Positions 36,079 through 44,730 of a stretch of 64,000 nucleotides of DNA are shown one piece after another (within the stretch, counting starts at the first letter, position 1; every line of letters begins with the position of its first letter). This stretch comes from Mycolicibacterium litorale (GTDB taxonomy: Bacteria > Actinomycetota > Actinomycetes > Mycobacteriales > Mycobacteriaceae), in NCBI RefSeq assembly GCF_010731695.1, contig NZ_AP022586.1, forward strand, positions 4,588,001 through 4,652,000. Reading direction: 5' to 3'. The notes beneath the pieces were generated by a model that was not told the DNA's origin, ran no database searches, and saw only the letters and a program-made list of their open reading frames with translations. The position numbers and the translations under genes were made by a program.

Positions 36079-37055
36079 GATGGTGGCCGATCGCGGTGAT
36101 CGGATTGCTGGCGCTGCTGGGGTGTTTCGCCATGGCGGTTCTCCTGCCGCTGGCACCGGACCGGCGCAGGCTGCGGCCGCTGGCCAACATCGCCAGGCTG
36201 ATCCGGCTCCCGGAATACGCCCGCGCCGCCCGGCTTCGGTCGGTGTCCACCGTCGCCACGCTGGTGCTGCTGGTCGTGCTGTTCGGTGCGGCCGCGGCCG
36301 CCGCCGCCCGGCCGACCGGTGCCGACGACGCGTTCGAACGCATCCATCCCGAAGACCTGATGCTGTGCGTCGCATCGCCGGTGACCGATCCCGCCACCGG
36401 CGCGCTGTTACGGCACTACGCCCAGCAGGCCGCGACCTATCAGACCCAGCGCATCGGGCTGACGTCGGTGAACTCCCGCGTCGTCCCGCTCACCCGCGAC
36501 TACCAGTACGCCGCCGGACGGTTCGGCGACTTCGCCCGGGCGTCCGAGGTGGCCGACCCCGATCCCGGCCTGCTCGGCCAGTTCGCCGCACCGATCACCT
36601 ACACCGACTACGCGGCCGGCGTCGACGACGTCTTGTCCCTCTGCCTCACCGGGTTCCCGGGCTTCGACCAGAAGAGTGCCCACCGGCGTTCGATGGTCTA
36701 TCTCGGGCCGCCGGTGCTGCGCGCCGCGGACGAACAGCGCCCCGCCCTCTTCGACGCCCAGCAGGTCGCCGACCTCGCCGACGCCGCGGGCGCCCAGATC
36801 AACGTCGTCACCTCCGGTGAGGATGCGGCGCTGCGCACGCTGGCCGACCGGACCGGCGGGGAATTCACCATCGCCACAACCGAATCCGCGGTGCGGGACG
36901 CGCTGGCGGAGATCGACAGCCGACCCGTCCCTCTCGTGCTCGACGACGGGACCCGGGTGACCGGTCAGACACAGGACGCGCCCGTGCCGCTGCTGGCCGT
37001 CGTGCTGGTCGCGACCGCGCTGCTGAGTGTGACGCTGGTGGTGCTGCGACGATGA
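36069..37055 (+). CDS. VWA-like membrane protein with degenerate MIDAS (BatA-like)
   Basis: 328 aa. Helices at about 7-27 and 60-82 and near the C-terminus (about 302-325) flank a VWA-like region, the BatA/BatB plan. Where a metal site DxSxS is expected the sequence is DLMLCVASPVTDP: no DxSxS. Later parts still fit a VWA domain: RIGLTSVNSRVVPLTRDYQYA and VYLGPPVLR, INVVTSGEDAALRTLADRTGGEF (as in TLADxTGGxxF of VWA proteins). Predicted to be assembled by the operon MoxR; without MIDAS it should not bind ligand through a metal. Overlaps the next gene by 4 nt. Confidence 0.75.
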   Translation: MDLRWWPIAVIGLLALLGCFAMAVLLPLAPDRRRLRPLANIARLIRLPEYARAARLRSVSTVATLVLLVVLFGAAAAAAARPTGADDAFERIHPEDLMLCVASPVTDPATGALLRHYAQQAATYQTQRIGLTSVNSRVVPLTRDYQYAAGRFGDFARASEVADPDPGLLGQFAAPITYTDYAAGVDDVLSLCLTGFPGFDQKSAHRRSMVYLGPPVLRAADEQRPALFDAQQVADLADAAGAQINVVTSGEDAALRTLADRTGGEFTIATTESAVRDALAEIDSRPVPLVLDDGTRVTGQTQDAPVPLLAVVLVATALLSVTLVVLRR

Positions 37056-37945
37056 CGTTCGAACCGATCATCCCGTTCGCGATCTTCGCCGTCGTCGCGG
37101 TCGCTCTGGTCGCCGCCCGGCTGGTGACGCTGCGGCAGGCCCTCGCGGCGACGGGCGCTCACCGTAGACGCGCGTTGGCCCGCTGGGCGGCAATGACACT
37201 CGTGGTCACGCTGCTGCTGCTGGCCTGCACCCGGCCGGCGTTCACCGCGACGGATGACGACACGGGCGACCGCGGCAGCGGTGCGAACACCAACGTGTTC
37301 GTGCTGCTCGACCGGACCGTCGATGCGCGCTCCGACATCGACGCGCTGCTCGAACGATATCCCCAGGCGCGCTTCGCGGTGATCACGTTCGCACCGGGGC
37401 CGGCGCTGACCTGGCCGCTCTCCCAGGACGTGTGGAGTCTGGCACCCGCGATCGACGCCATGGTCCCCCTGCCCCCCGGCGACCCGGACCGCTCGGACGC
37501 CGCCGCCCCCGGAAACATCCTGCGGTACCAGCTGATCCAGGCCACCCAGCAGTACCCCGGCTCCCAGAATCTGGTGGTGTACGCCGGCGCCGGAGCCCCG
37601 GGGGCACCGGACACCCGCTCGAGCATCGACGTGCCCGCCGATTCGGTCAGCGGGGGAGCGGTGCTCGGCCATCCCGCCGACGGTGCGATCGACGAGGCCA
37701 CCCTGCGTCGCATCGCCGACGATCTCGGCGTGCCCTATCTCGACCGACGGGCCGGCGGTGACCTACCCGCCCTCGAGACGAGCCCGGACGCCGCCGAGGC
37801 CACCGAACCCGTCGCCGCCGGCGCGCGGACCGAACTGTACTGGCTGCTCTGCCTGATCGCCGCGATCCTGCTCCTCGGCGAGATCTGGCTCAGCGTGCGG
37901 GAATTGCGCCAGAGCCGGGTGGCCCGACGGGATGTGCTGTCGTGA
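37052..37945 (+). CDS. Second VWA-like membrane protein with degenerate MIDAS (BatB-like)
   Basis: 297 aa. Helices at about 6-27 and 44-62 and a C-terminal helix near 258-275 (ELYWLLCLIAAILLLGEIWL). The VWA-like core reads VFVLLDRTVDARSDIDALL, then ARFAVITFAPGPALTWPLSQD, the usual x-VxFxxxA...PLTxD arrangement; the MIDAS has the first Asp but RTVD instead of xSxS. IADDLGVPYLDRRAGG aligns with the end of VWA domains. Coupled to both neighbours by ATGA overlaps. Likely forms a complex with the product of 36069 in the membrane. Confidence 0.72.
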   Translation: MTFEPIIPFAIFAVVAVALVAARLVTLRQALAATGAHRRRALARWAAMTLVVTLLLLACTRPAFTATDDDTGDRGSGANTNVFVLLDRTVDARSDIDALLERYPQARFAVITFAPGPALTWPLSQDVWSLAPAIDAMVPLPPGDPDRSDAAAPGNILRYQLIQATQQYPGSQNLVVYAGAGAPGAPDTRSSIDVPADSVSGGAVLGHPADGAIDEATLRRIADDLGVPYLDRRAGGDLPALETSPDAAEATEPVAAGARTELYWLLCLIAAILLLGEIWLSVRELRQSRVARRDVLS

Positions 37946-38679
37946 TGCGCCGCCGAAGCGGACCGGTGCCGTCGAGACTACGGATGCGGCGGCGCCTGCT
38001 GATCTGGAGCGCACCCCTGGCCCTGGTGGTCGGCCTGGTCGCGGTCAAACTGCTGTCGGTGGTGTTCGCCGGCGGCGCCGCGGTGCGCGACTACGCCGAC
38101 GGGGATGCCGACGCGCTCGCGACCGATGCGGCCGTCCTCGGCATCGCCAACATCGTCGAACCTGCGAAAGCGTCGTTCATACAAGGCCTCTCGGCCGTGC
38201 TCGAACGCCGGCTCGACGACGCCGACGCGCTGTTCGCCGAATCGCTGGCCCGCACCCCGGACGATCTGTCCTGCCCCGTGCGGGTCAACCTCGCGCTGGT
38301 CCGGGAACGCCGCGCCGACGACGCGGCGTTCATCGGCAGGAATGCCGACGCCCGCGACCTCTACACCCAGGCACTGGACATCGTCGCGCGGGCACCGGCG
38401 AACTGCTTCGTGGGGAACACCGACCCCGATGAGCAACGCCGCGCCGTGCGGGCCGACACCGCGCCGCGGCTACAGGCGAAGATCGACGGGTTGCGGAACG
38501 CGCCGCCCATCGCGCCGCCGCCACCCCCGCCGCCGCCACCACCCCCGCCGCCGCCACCCCCGCCCGCCGGTGCGCCCGGTGACGCCGACGCCGAACCCGA
38601 CGCCCCCCGCCAGCTCAATCCGCGCGGGGCCGACCCGCTCGACCGGTTACGGCAGATCCTGCGGGATTCCGCCGGCTGA
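37942..38679 (+). CDS. Membrane-anchored TPR-like protein with polyproline run
   Basis: 245 aa, last gene of the MoxR operon. N-terminal basic stretch and one helix (about 23-43), then a helical region that looks like a degenerate tetratricopeptide (FIQGLSAVLERRLDDADALFAESLARTPDD, then DARDLYTQALDIVARAP), reminiscent of BatC/BatE proteins. From 38515 it has 17 consecutive proline codons, then an acidic tail and a conserved-looking end (LNPRGADPLDRLRQILRDSAG). Polyproline this long normally needs EF-P for translation. Probably a scaffold in the complex assembled by MoxR; function inferred from position. Confidence 0.72.
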   Translation: MMRRRSGPVPSRLRMRRRLLIWSAPLALVVGLVAVKLLSVVFAGGAAVRDYADGDADALATDAAVLGIANIVEPAKASFIQGLSAVLERRLDDADALFAESLARTPDDLSCPVRVNLALVRERRADDAAFIGRNADARDLYTQALDIVARAPANCFVGNTDPDEQRRAVRADTAPRLQAKIDGLRNAPPIAPPPPPPPPPPPPPPPPPAGAPGDADAEPDAPRQLNPRGADPLDRLRQILRDSAG

Positions 38680-38722
38680 GCGCAGTGTGTGAAGTCGCCC
38701 GAAGCGGGTAGTTAGCTCAGCT

Positions 38723-40939
38723 ATGGCGACGTTCTTGTTCCGCATCGGGCAGTTCGCGTATCGGCGCAAGCTGTTGGTGATCGCACTGTGGCTGCTCGTC
38801 CTGCTGGCGGCACTGGCAGGCACCACCATGGCCAAACCGTTCCAGAACGACTTCTCGCTACCCGGGTCGCCGTCGCAGCGCGCCAGCGACCTGATGGCCG
38901 AGAAGTTCCCCGAGCAGGGCGACATGGACGAAATCGCCCAGGCCAAGGTGGTGGTCGAGGCGCCCCGCGGCACCACACTCGACCAGCCCGAGAACGTCGC
39001 GCGGATCGACGCCCTCGCCGACGGGCTGCGGCGGCTGCCGCACGTCCAGGCGCAGGCGGTGATCAATCCGCTGACCACGCCGGCGGCCGCGATGCAGGTC
39101 AGCAAGGACCGTACGATCGCCTACCTCGACGTCGTCTACGACCAGAAGTTCGTCGACATCACCAAAGACCAGGTCACCGAATTCGAGAAAGCGCTGCAGA
39201 CCGGCCGCGACGGCGGGCTGGCCGCGGAGGCCACCGGCACGCTGTTCAACGCGCAGCAACCGGCGAGCGGGATGAGCGAGGCCATCGGCTTCGGAGTCGC
39301 GCTGGTGGTGATGGTCATCGCGTTCGCCTCGGTGGTCGCCGCCACGCTGCCGATCATCACCGCGCTGTTCGGTGTCGGCATCTCGGTCGCCCTCATCACC
39401 GGGGCCACCAGGTTCGTCGACATGGACAGCTCCGCGCTGCTGCTCGCCTCGATGATCGGTATCGCGGTGGCGATCGACTATTCGCTGTTCATCGTCTCCC
39501 GCTACCGCAACGAACTACGCGTCACCGACGACCGGTCCCTGGCGACGGGCCGCGCGGTCGGCACGGCAGGGTCCTCCGTGGTGTTCGCCGGGCTCACCGT
39601 GGTCATTGCGCTGGTCGGCCTCACCGTCGTGCGGATCCCGATGATCTCGATCATGGGCCTGACGGCCGCGGTGTCGGTGGTGTTCGCCGTGCTGGCCGCC
39701 GTCACCCTGCTGCCGGCCTTCCTCGGCCTGTTCGGGCGGCGCACCTTCGCGCTGCCGATCCGGCGGCTCCGTCAGGGCGACGAACCCGACACGGCGCCGA
39801 CCAACGGTCTGCGCTGGGCGAAACTCGTTGCTGCTCATCCTGTTCCGGCGATTCTCGCGGTCATCGTCGGGCTCGGCGCCATCGCATGGCCGGTCACCGA
39901 ACTCGAACTCGGCATGGACATGGCCACCGGGGACCAGAAGAAGGCGGTGGCTCTGCTGGACCGCGGATTCGGCGAAGGGCTGACCGGTCCGCTGATGGTC
40001 ATCGCCGACGCCTCCTCCAACACCCCAGACACCCAGGACCCCCGGGCCGGATTCACTGCCACCGCCGACGCGCTGCGCGGGCTCGACGACGTGCAGATGG
40101 TGACGCCGCCGCAGCCCAACGCCGACGGCAGCGCCGCACTGATCACGGTCATCCCGGCCAGCGGGCCGAGCAGCCCGCAGACCCAGGCGCTCGTCGACTC
40201 GATCCGCGACCTACAGCCGGAACTGGCCGAGCGGGCCGGCGTCGACGTCGGCGTGACGGGGCAGACCGCGATCCTGTCGGATCTGTCCGAATCGCTGACC
40301 AAGGCGCTGGTGCCCTACCTGGCGCTCGTGGTGGGGCTGGCGTTCCTGGTGCTGATGCTGGTGTTCCGCTCGGTGCTGGTGCCGCTGACCGCCACCCTCG
40401 GCTTCGTGCTCTCCATCGGCGCGACGTTCGGGGCGACGGTCGCGATCTTTCAGCTCGGCTGGTTCGGCCTGGTGTCCGATCCGGGGCCGATCATCAGCTT
40501 CCTGCCGATCTTCCTGATCGGCATCGTGTTCGGGCTGGCGATGGACTACCAGGTGTTCCTGGTGACGCGGATGCGTGAGAAGTACGTCAAGCGCGACGAC
40601 GGGGACCTCACCGCCCGCGCCGCGGTCATCACCGGCTTCCAGCGCAGCGCGCGGGTGGTGACCTCCGCGGCGGTGATCATGATCTCGGTGTTCGCGGCGT
40701 TCATCCTGTCCCCGGACAGCGTCGCCAAGTCGATGGGGTTCGCCCTCGCCGCGGCCGTCGTGTTCGACGCGTTCGTGGTGCGGATGGTGTTCATCCCGGC
40801 CGTGATGTCCCTGCTGGGGCAGCGGGCCTGGTACCTGCCGGATTGGCTGGACCGAATCCTGCCCAACGTCGATGTCGAGGGCGAGACGATGCGCGACAAC
40901 GTCGACTCCGGCAGCGCTCCGGCGAAGGCGGCGGTCTAG
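38723..40939 (+). CDS. MMPL-family RND transporter
   Basis: 738 aa, about 12 membrane helices in two halves. Starts MATFLFRIGQFAYRRKLLVI, as typical of MMPL/HpnN-like exporters. Asp-Tyr pairs of the RND relay appear in AIDYSLFIVSRYRNEL and AMDYQVFLVTRMREKY. Smaller than MmpL3/4/5 and lacking a C-terminal domain; no mmpS partner nearby. Closely similar in layout to the transporter at 51200. Substrate unknown, likely lipid or a hydrophobic compound. Starts 43 bp after the MoxR operon and may have its own promoter. Confidence 0.88.
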   Translation: MATFLFRIGQFAYRRKLLVIALWLLVLLAALAGTTMAKPFQNDFSLPGSPSQRASDLMAEKFPEQGDMDEIAQAKVVVEAPRGTTLDQPENVARIDALADGLRRLPHVQAQAVINPLTTPAAAMQVSKDRTIAYLDVVYDQKFVDITKDQVTEFEKALQTGRDGGLAAEATGTLFNAQQPASGMSEAIGFGVALVVMVIAFASVVAATLPIITALFGVGISVALITGATRFVDMDSSALLLASMIGIAVAIDYSLFIVSRYRNELRVTDDRSLATGRAVGTAGSSVVFAGLTVVIALVGLTVVRIPMISIMGLTAAVSVVFAVLAAVTLLPAFLGLFGRRTFALPIRRLRQGDEPDTAPTNGLRWAKLVAAHPVPAILAVIVGLGAIAWPVTELELGMDMATGDQKKAVALLDRGFGEGLTGPLMVIADASSNTPDTQDPRAGFTATADALRGLDDVQMVTPPQPNADGSAALITVIPASGPSSPQTQALVDSIRDLQPELAERAGVDVGVTGQTAILSDLSESLTKALVPYLALVVGLAFLVLMLVFRSVLVPLTATLGFVLSIGATFGATVAIFQLGWFGLVSDPGPIISFLPIFLIGIVFGLAMDYQVFLVTRMREKYVKRDDGDLTARAAVITGFQRSARVVTSAAVIMISVFAAFILSPDSVAKSMGFALAAAVVFDAFVVRMVFIPAVMSLLGQRAWYLPDWLDRILPNVDVEGETMRDNVDSGSAPAKAAV

Positions 40940-41106
40940 CGGCGCCGACCGGAGTGGCCTTTGGCTGGACGGTCATCGCTGGCGGACGTGGGTTAGCCTG
41001 GGTGCCGTCGTGCTCCGATTTCGAGGACGTGGCGGGTTGAGACTGCAGCCTTCACAGTCGTGACTCGTTGCTCATCGGAGGTGGGTGCGAAGAATCACGA
41101 GGGTGA

Positions 41107-41457
41107 GTGTTGGACGGTCAGAACATCGATGCCGAGCAGTGGCACGGCCAGGTAGCCGTGGTTCGCGCCACCGGTGCGGTCGACATGCTGACGGCGCCGC
41201 GTCTGCAGGCAGCGATCCGCGCCGCTCACCGCAAACAGCCCACCGGCCTGATCGTGGACCTGAGCGATGCGCAGTTCCTGTCGTCGGCCGGGATGCACGT
41301 GTTGATCACCACTCACGACGAGGTCACACCGGCGACCCGGTTCGCCGTGGTGGCGGAGGGACCCGGCACCAGCCGACCGCTCAAGATCACCGGATTGACC
41401 GACTTCATCGAGCTGTTCTCGACCCTCGACACAGCGCTGAACACGTTCGCTGAATGA
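41107..41457 (+). CDS. STAS-domain anti-sigma factor antagonist
   Basis: 116 aa, single STAS domain: VAVVRATGAVDMLTAPRLQAAI, LIVDLSDAQFLSSAGMHVLITTHDE and LKITGLTDFIELFSTLDTAL. The phosphoacceptor Ser (equivalent to SpoIIAA Ser58) is present in LSSAGM. It is the first gene of a compact set with an RsbW-like ATPase (32 bp downstream) and another STAS protein, so it probably binds that kinase in a partner switch. GTG 41107 or TTG 41110 could be the start; GAGGG lies just upstream. Confidence 0.85.
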   Translation: MLDGQNIDAEQWHGQVAVVRATGAVDMLTAPRLQAAIRAAHRKQPTGLIVDLSDAQFLSSAGMHVLITTHDEVTPATRFAVVAEGPGTSRPLKITGLTDFIELFSTLDTALNTFAE

Positions 41458-41489
41458 CTTTGGCACGAATGGGGTAGCCATACCTCACT

Positions 41490-41987
41490 ATGAGTTCGTC
41501 GAGTTACCAGTCAGACGGGGCCGACCTGCGTTTCCTGCGCATGGGCGCCGCGGACGCACACGCGGTCGCACGTCTGCGGGAAGAGTTCACCAAGTGGCTC
41601 TGTGACCACTTCGAGCTGGACGACGTCCGGTCGAGCGACATCGTGCTGGTGGTCAACGAAGCGCTGTCCAACGCCGCGGAGTTCGCCTATCCCGATCGCG
41701 AGATGGGCGACAACATCACCCTGCAGACCACCTACCTGGACAACGGCACGCTGGCCATCACGATTGCCGACCGCGGCCGGTGGCGTCAGAGCGACACATC
41801 GAACCAGAAGCGCTCCCGGGGCCGCGGCATCCCGCTGATGCGGGCGTTGTCCGACCGTCTCGACATCGACAGGACCCCGCAGGGGACGCAGGTCCACCTG
41901 TATTTCGACCGCTGCCAGCGCCGCGCGCCCGTCCGCTCCGGGGCGTCCGCTCAGGCGAGTGGTTTGGATCACGCGGCCACCGGGTAA
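41490..41987 (+). CDS. RsbW/SpoIIAB-like HATPase (anti-sigma serine kinase candidate)
   Basis: 165 aa, one GHKL ATPase domain. N-box NEALSNAAEFAY (56-67), G1 box ADRGRW (93-98, DxG kept), and G2 box SRGRGIPLMRAL (109-120), all in the order of SpoIIAB/RsbW. Such proteins phosphorylate STAS antagonists and sequester sigma factors. It sits between two STAS genes. No sigma factor gene is next to it; its target could be a distant SigF-type factor. Start ATG 41490 has little ribosome-site signal. Confidence 0.85.
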   Translation: MSSSSYQSDGADLRFLRMGAADAHAVARLREEFTKWLCDHFELDDVRSSDIVLVVNEALSNAAEFAYPDREMGDNITLQTTYLDNGTLAITIADRGRWRQSDTSNQKRSRGRGIPLMRALSDRLDIDRTPQGTQVHLYFDRCQRRAPVRSGASAQASGLDHAATG

Positions 41988-42040
41988 GGGGACAGGGCTG
42001 GGCGGCCGAGGCCGCACCCGACGGCCATCGGAGCGCCACC

Positions 42041-42448
42041 GTGACCATCACCCCGCTGCACGGTCACTCCCGCCCGCACGCCCGCGCCACCCACTCCGAC
42101 CGGCTCTCCGTCTCGACCCGGTCGTGGGGACCCCGTTCCGCCAGGCACATCTGCATCGCCGTGCGCGGTGAGGTGGACACCGTCAACGCCAAGGACTTCG
42201 CGGTCGCGGTGTGCGAGGCCGCCGACGGGCACGCGGTCGTCGAGGTCGACCTGCAGGCGCTGGGTTTCCTGGCGGTCGACGGCATCGCGGCCTTGCATGC
42301 GATCAACGCCCAGCTCCTGCGCCATGACGTCGCGTGGAGTGTGACCCCCAGCCGGGCGGTGTCGCGGCTGCTCACGCTGTGCGATCCGGAGGGCGTGATC
42401 CCGCGCGCGGACGCCCCGGCGGAACCGTCGGCGGCCGAACCCGCCTGA
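42041..42448 (+). CDS. STAS-domain protein lacking the phosphoacceptor serine
   Basis: 135 aa from GTG 42041 (GGAG 7 nt upstream). A basic, low-complexity N-terminus of about 30 residues precedes the STAS domain: ICIAVRGEVDTVNAKDFAVAV, VVEVDLQALGFLAVDGIAALHAI, VAWSVTPSRAVSRLLTLC. Where SpoIIAA/RsbV read MDSSGL this protein reads LAVDGI, so the phosphorylated Ser is Val. It could not be switched off by the kinase encoded next to it and might be a constitutive binder or a decoy. Convergent with a TetR gene one nucleotide away. Confidence 0.82.
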   Translation: MTITPLHGHSRPHARATHSDRLSVSTRSWGPRSARHICIAVRGEVDTVNAKDFAVAVCEAADGHAVVEVDLQALGFLAVDGIAALHAINAQLLRHDVAWSVTPSRAVSRLLTLCDPEGVIPRADAPAEPSAAEPA

Positions 42449-43045
42449 TCAGTCCCGATCCGGCGCAGGTTCGAAGCGGGTCAGGTACCGCTCGACGAAC
42501 TGCTCGACCTCGATGTGGCCCCTGCTGATCCCGAGTCCCTGCTCCAGCGCGACGATGCGGGCCAGGCTGGCCACGATCATCGACATCACCACCGGCGGGA
42601 ATTCCGCGGTGTCCACCCCGTGCGCGCGCAGCGCATCGGCCATGGCGGCCTCTTCCAGCGCCCGGAACCGGTCCGCGTATGCGGCGATCTCGACGCGCAG
42701 CGCCTCGCGGTGGTTGGCGAGCGCCATGAACTCCATCCACAGCTGCGCGCCCGTCGCGGAGTTCAGCCGCCACATCTCGTGCAGCGGTCCGGACCCGCCC
42801 AGCGCCTCCTGCTGACGGGCCAGGTTCTGTTCGGCGCCGGCGCGCAGCACGGCCACGTACAGCTCGTCCATGCTCGGGAAGTAGTAGTGCACCAGCGCGG
42901 GTTTGACCCCGGCCCGCGCCGCCACCCGCCGCGACGTCGCCGCGGCGTAACCCTCCTCGAGCATGATCTGCGCGGTCGCCTGCAGCAGCGCCCGGCGGGC
43001 CCCCGAATCCGCCCTTGACCCACCGTCTCGGCGGCTGCTAGACAT
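42449..43045 (-). CDS. TetR/AcrR family regulator of the P450 locus
   Basis: 198 aa. HTH: LLQATAQIMLEEGYAAATSRRVAARAGVKPALVHYYFPSMDELYVAVLRAG. C-terminal domain has VVMSMIVASLARIVALEQGLGISRGH, often seen in mycobacterial TetR proteins that control P450 or steroid genes. Divergent from the cytochrome P450 gene 54 bp away, with a perfect 14-bp palindrome between them, so it likely represses the P450/NTF2 operon and itself. Confidence 0.9.
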   Translation of the reverse strand: MSSSRRDGGSRADSGARRALLQATAQIMLEEGYAAATSRRVAARAGVKPALVHYYFPSMDELYVAVLRAGAEQNLARQQEALGGSGPLHEMWRLNSATGAQLWMEFMALANHREALRVEIAAYADRFRALEEAAMADALRAHGVDTAEFPPVVMSMIVASLARIVALEQGLGISRGHIEVEQFVERYLTRFEPAPDRD

Positions 43046-43062
43046 GGCCTCAGCTTAGGTGT

Positions 43063-43076
43063 TGGGCGATCGCCCA
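43063..43076. promoter_or_regulatory. Perfect palindrome TGGGCGATCGCCCA, TetR operator candidate
   Basis: Exact 14-bp dyad in the 54-bp gap between the divergent TetR and P450 genes, 18 nt from the TetR start and 24 nt from the P450 start. Position and symmetry suit a TetR dimer. Confidence 0.55.
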
Positions 43077-43099
43077 GGAACCGTGAGCGAGGGAGCCCG

Positions 43100-44311
43100 A
43101 TGACCACCGCCACCGGCGTGTACTACGACCCTTACGACATCGGCATCGTCACCGATCCGTACCCCACCTACGCGCGGCTGCGGGAAGAGGCACCGCTCTA
43201 CTACAACGAGCGCTACGACTTCTGGGCGTTGTCCCGCCACGCCGACGTCGAGAAGGCGCTGCTCGACTGGCAGACCTTCTCCAACCGCCGCAGCGACATC
43301 CTCGAACTCGTGCAGTCCGATTTCGACATGCCCGAGGGCGTGATGATGTTCGAGGACCCGCCGGTGCACACCATGCTGCGCGGGCTGATGTCGCGGGTGT
43401 TCACCCCGCGCCGGATGGCCGCGATCGAAGACCAGATCCGGCGGTACTGCATCGCCTGCCTCGACCCGCACGTCGGTTCCGGTGGCTTCGACATCATCGC
43501 CGAGCTCGCCGCGATGATGCCAATGCGTGTCATCGGCATGCTGCTGGGAATCCCTGAGTCCGAACAGGTTTCGGTCCGCGACGCCAACGACGCCAACCTG
43601 CGCACCAAACCCGGTGCGCCGATGAGAGTGGCCGACCCTGACCGGATCGCCGACGGCCGAATCTACGCCGACTACGTCCAGTGGCGGGCGAAGAACCCGT
43701 CCGACGATCTGATGACCGCGCTGCTCAACGTCGAGTTCACCGACTCCGAGGGTGTGACGCGCACACTGACCCGCAAGGAAGTTCTGCACTACACCCAGGT
43801 GGTGGCCGGTGCGGGCAACGAGACCACCGGACGGCTGATCGGCTGGCTCGCCAAGGTCCTCGCCGAGCACCCCGACCAGCGCAGGCAGGTGCGCGAGGAC
43901 CGCAGCCTGCTGGGCCGGGTGGTCGACGAGACGTTGCGCTTCGAACCGACCGGGCCACACGTCGCGCGTTGGCTCACAACGGATTTCAAAGCGTACGGCA
44001 CGACGGTGCCGGCGGGCAGCGCCGTGCTTCTACTGTTCGGCGCCGCCAACCGCGACCACCGCCGCTACCCCGACCCGGACACCTACGACATCCACCGCGA
44101 CAACATCAGCCACGTCACGTTCGGCAAGGGCCTGCACTACTGCCTCGGCGCCAATCTCGCGCGGCTGGAGGGCCGCGTCGCGCTCGACGAACTGCTGAAC
44201 CGCTTCCCCGAGTGGGACATCGACTACGACACCGCGCGCCTCGCACCGACGTCCACGGTGCGCGGCTGGGAGGAGCTCCGCCTCATCGTGCCGAACGGGA
44301 ACCCCAGATGA
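43100..44311 (+). CDS. Cytochrome P450
   Basis: 403 aa, bacterial class I size. I-helix AGAGNETTG (236-244, oxygen-activation AGxxT in the N-E-T-T form), ExxR as E277-T-L-R280, and heme loop FGKGLHYCLGANLARLE with axial Cys348. Soluble, needs ferredoxin and reductase partners not encoded here. Start ATG 43100 with GAGGGAG upstream. Coupled by ATGA to an NTF2-like gene and divergent from TetR. CYP subfamily and substrate cannot be assigned by eye; sterol, terpene or aromatic substrates are all plausible. Confidence 0.93.
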   Translation: MTTATGVYYDPYDIGIVTDPYPTYARLREEAPLYYNERYDFWALSRHADVEKALLDWQTFSNRRSDILELVQSDFDMPEGVMMFEDPPVHTMLRGLMSRVFTPRRMAAIEDQIRRYCIACLDPHVGSGGFDIIAELAAMMPMRVIGMLLGIPESEQVSVRDANDANLRTKPGAPMRVADPDRIADGRIYADYVQWRAKNPSDDLMTALLNVEFTDSEGVTRTLTRKEVLHYTQVVAGAGNETTGRLIGWLAKVLAEHPDQRRQVREDRSLLGRVVDETLRFEPTGPHVARWLTTDFKAYGTTVPAGSAVLLLFGAANRDHRRYPDPDTYDIHRDNISHVTFGKGLHYCLGANLARLEGRVALDELLNRFPEWDIDYDTARLAPTSTVRGWEELRLIVPNGNPR

Positions 44312-44718
44312 CCGACGCCTTCATCGAACTCACCCAGGCCAAGGCCAGGTACTGCTACACCCTCGACACCCGCGACTGGGACGGCTTCGGCGCCCTGATG
44401 ACCGAGGACATCGAACTCGACGTGAGCGAGGGCACCGGTGTGCCGGTGGTGCACGGCCGCGACGCCGCGGTCGACATGATCCGGTCCTCGCTGACCAACG
44501 CGCGTTCGGCACACCAGGTGCACACCCCGCTGATCGACGTCGATGGCGACGAGGCGCGCGTGGTGTGGGCGATGCAGGACCGGGTGGTGTGGGAGAACGG
44601 GCCGTCGCTCACCGGCTACGGGCACTACCACGAGCGCTGGGTACGCCGCGACGACGGATGGAGGCTGGCGGCCCTGCGGCTGACCCGGCTGATCATGGAG
44701 TTCGAGTCCACCGGCTGA
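44308..44718 (+). CDS. SnoaL/NTF2-like protein
   Basis: 136 aa, cone-shaped NTF2-like fold: FIELTQAKARYCYTLDTRDWDGFGALMTEDIELDV at the N-terminus, HQVHTPLIDVDGDEARVVWAMQDRV, and GYGHYHERWVRRDDGWRLAALRLTRL. This matches the SnoaL_4 group, which includes ring-hydroxylating dioxygenase beta-like and limonene epoxide hydrolase-like proteins. The ATG overlaps the P450 stop, so it probably acts on or protects the P450 product. Confidence 0.85.
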   Translation: MTDAFIELTQAKARYCYTLDTRDWDGFGALMTEDIELDVSEGTGVPVVHGRDAAVDMIRSSLTNARSAHQVHTPLIDVDGDEARVVWAMQDRVVWENGPSLTGYGHYHERWVRRDDGWRLAALRLTRLIMEFESTG

Positions 44719-44730
44719 ACCGCGCGCCAG

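Noticed and set aside
38687..38710. SigF-like promoter GTGT-N15-GGGTA before the MMPL gene
   Set aside because: One mismatch in the -35 and no supporting evidence; kept only as a possibility.
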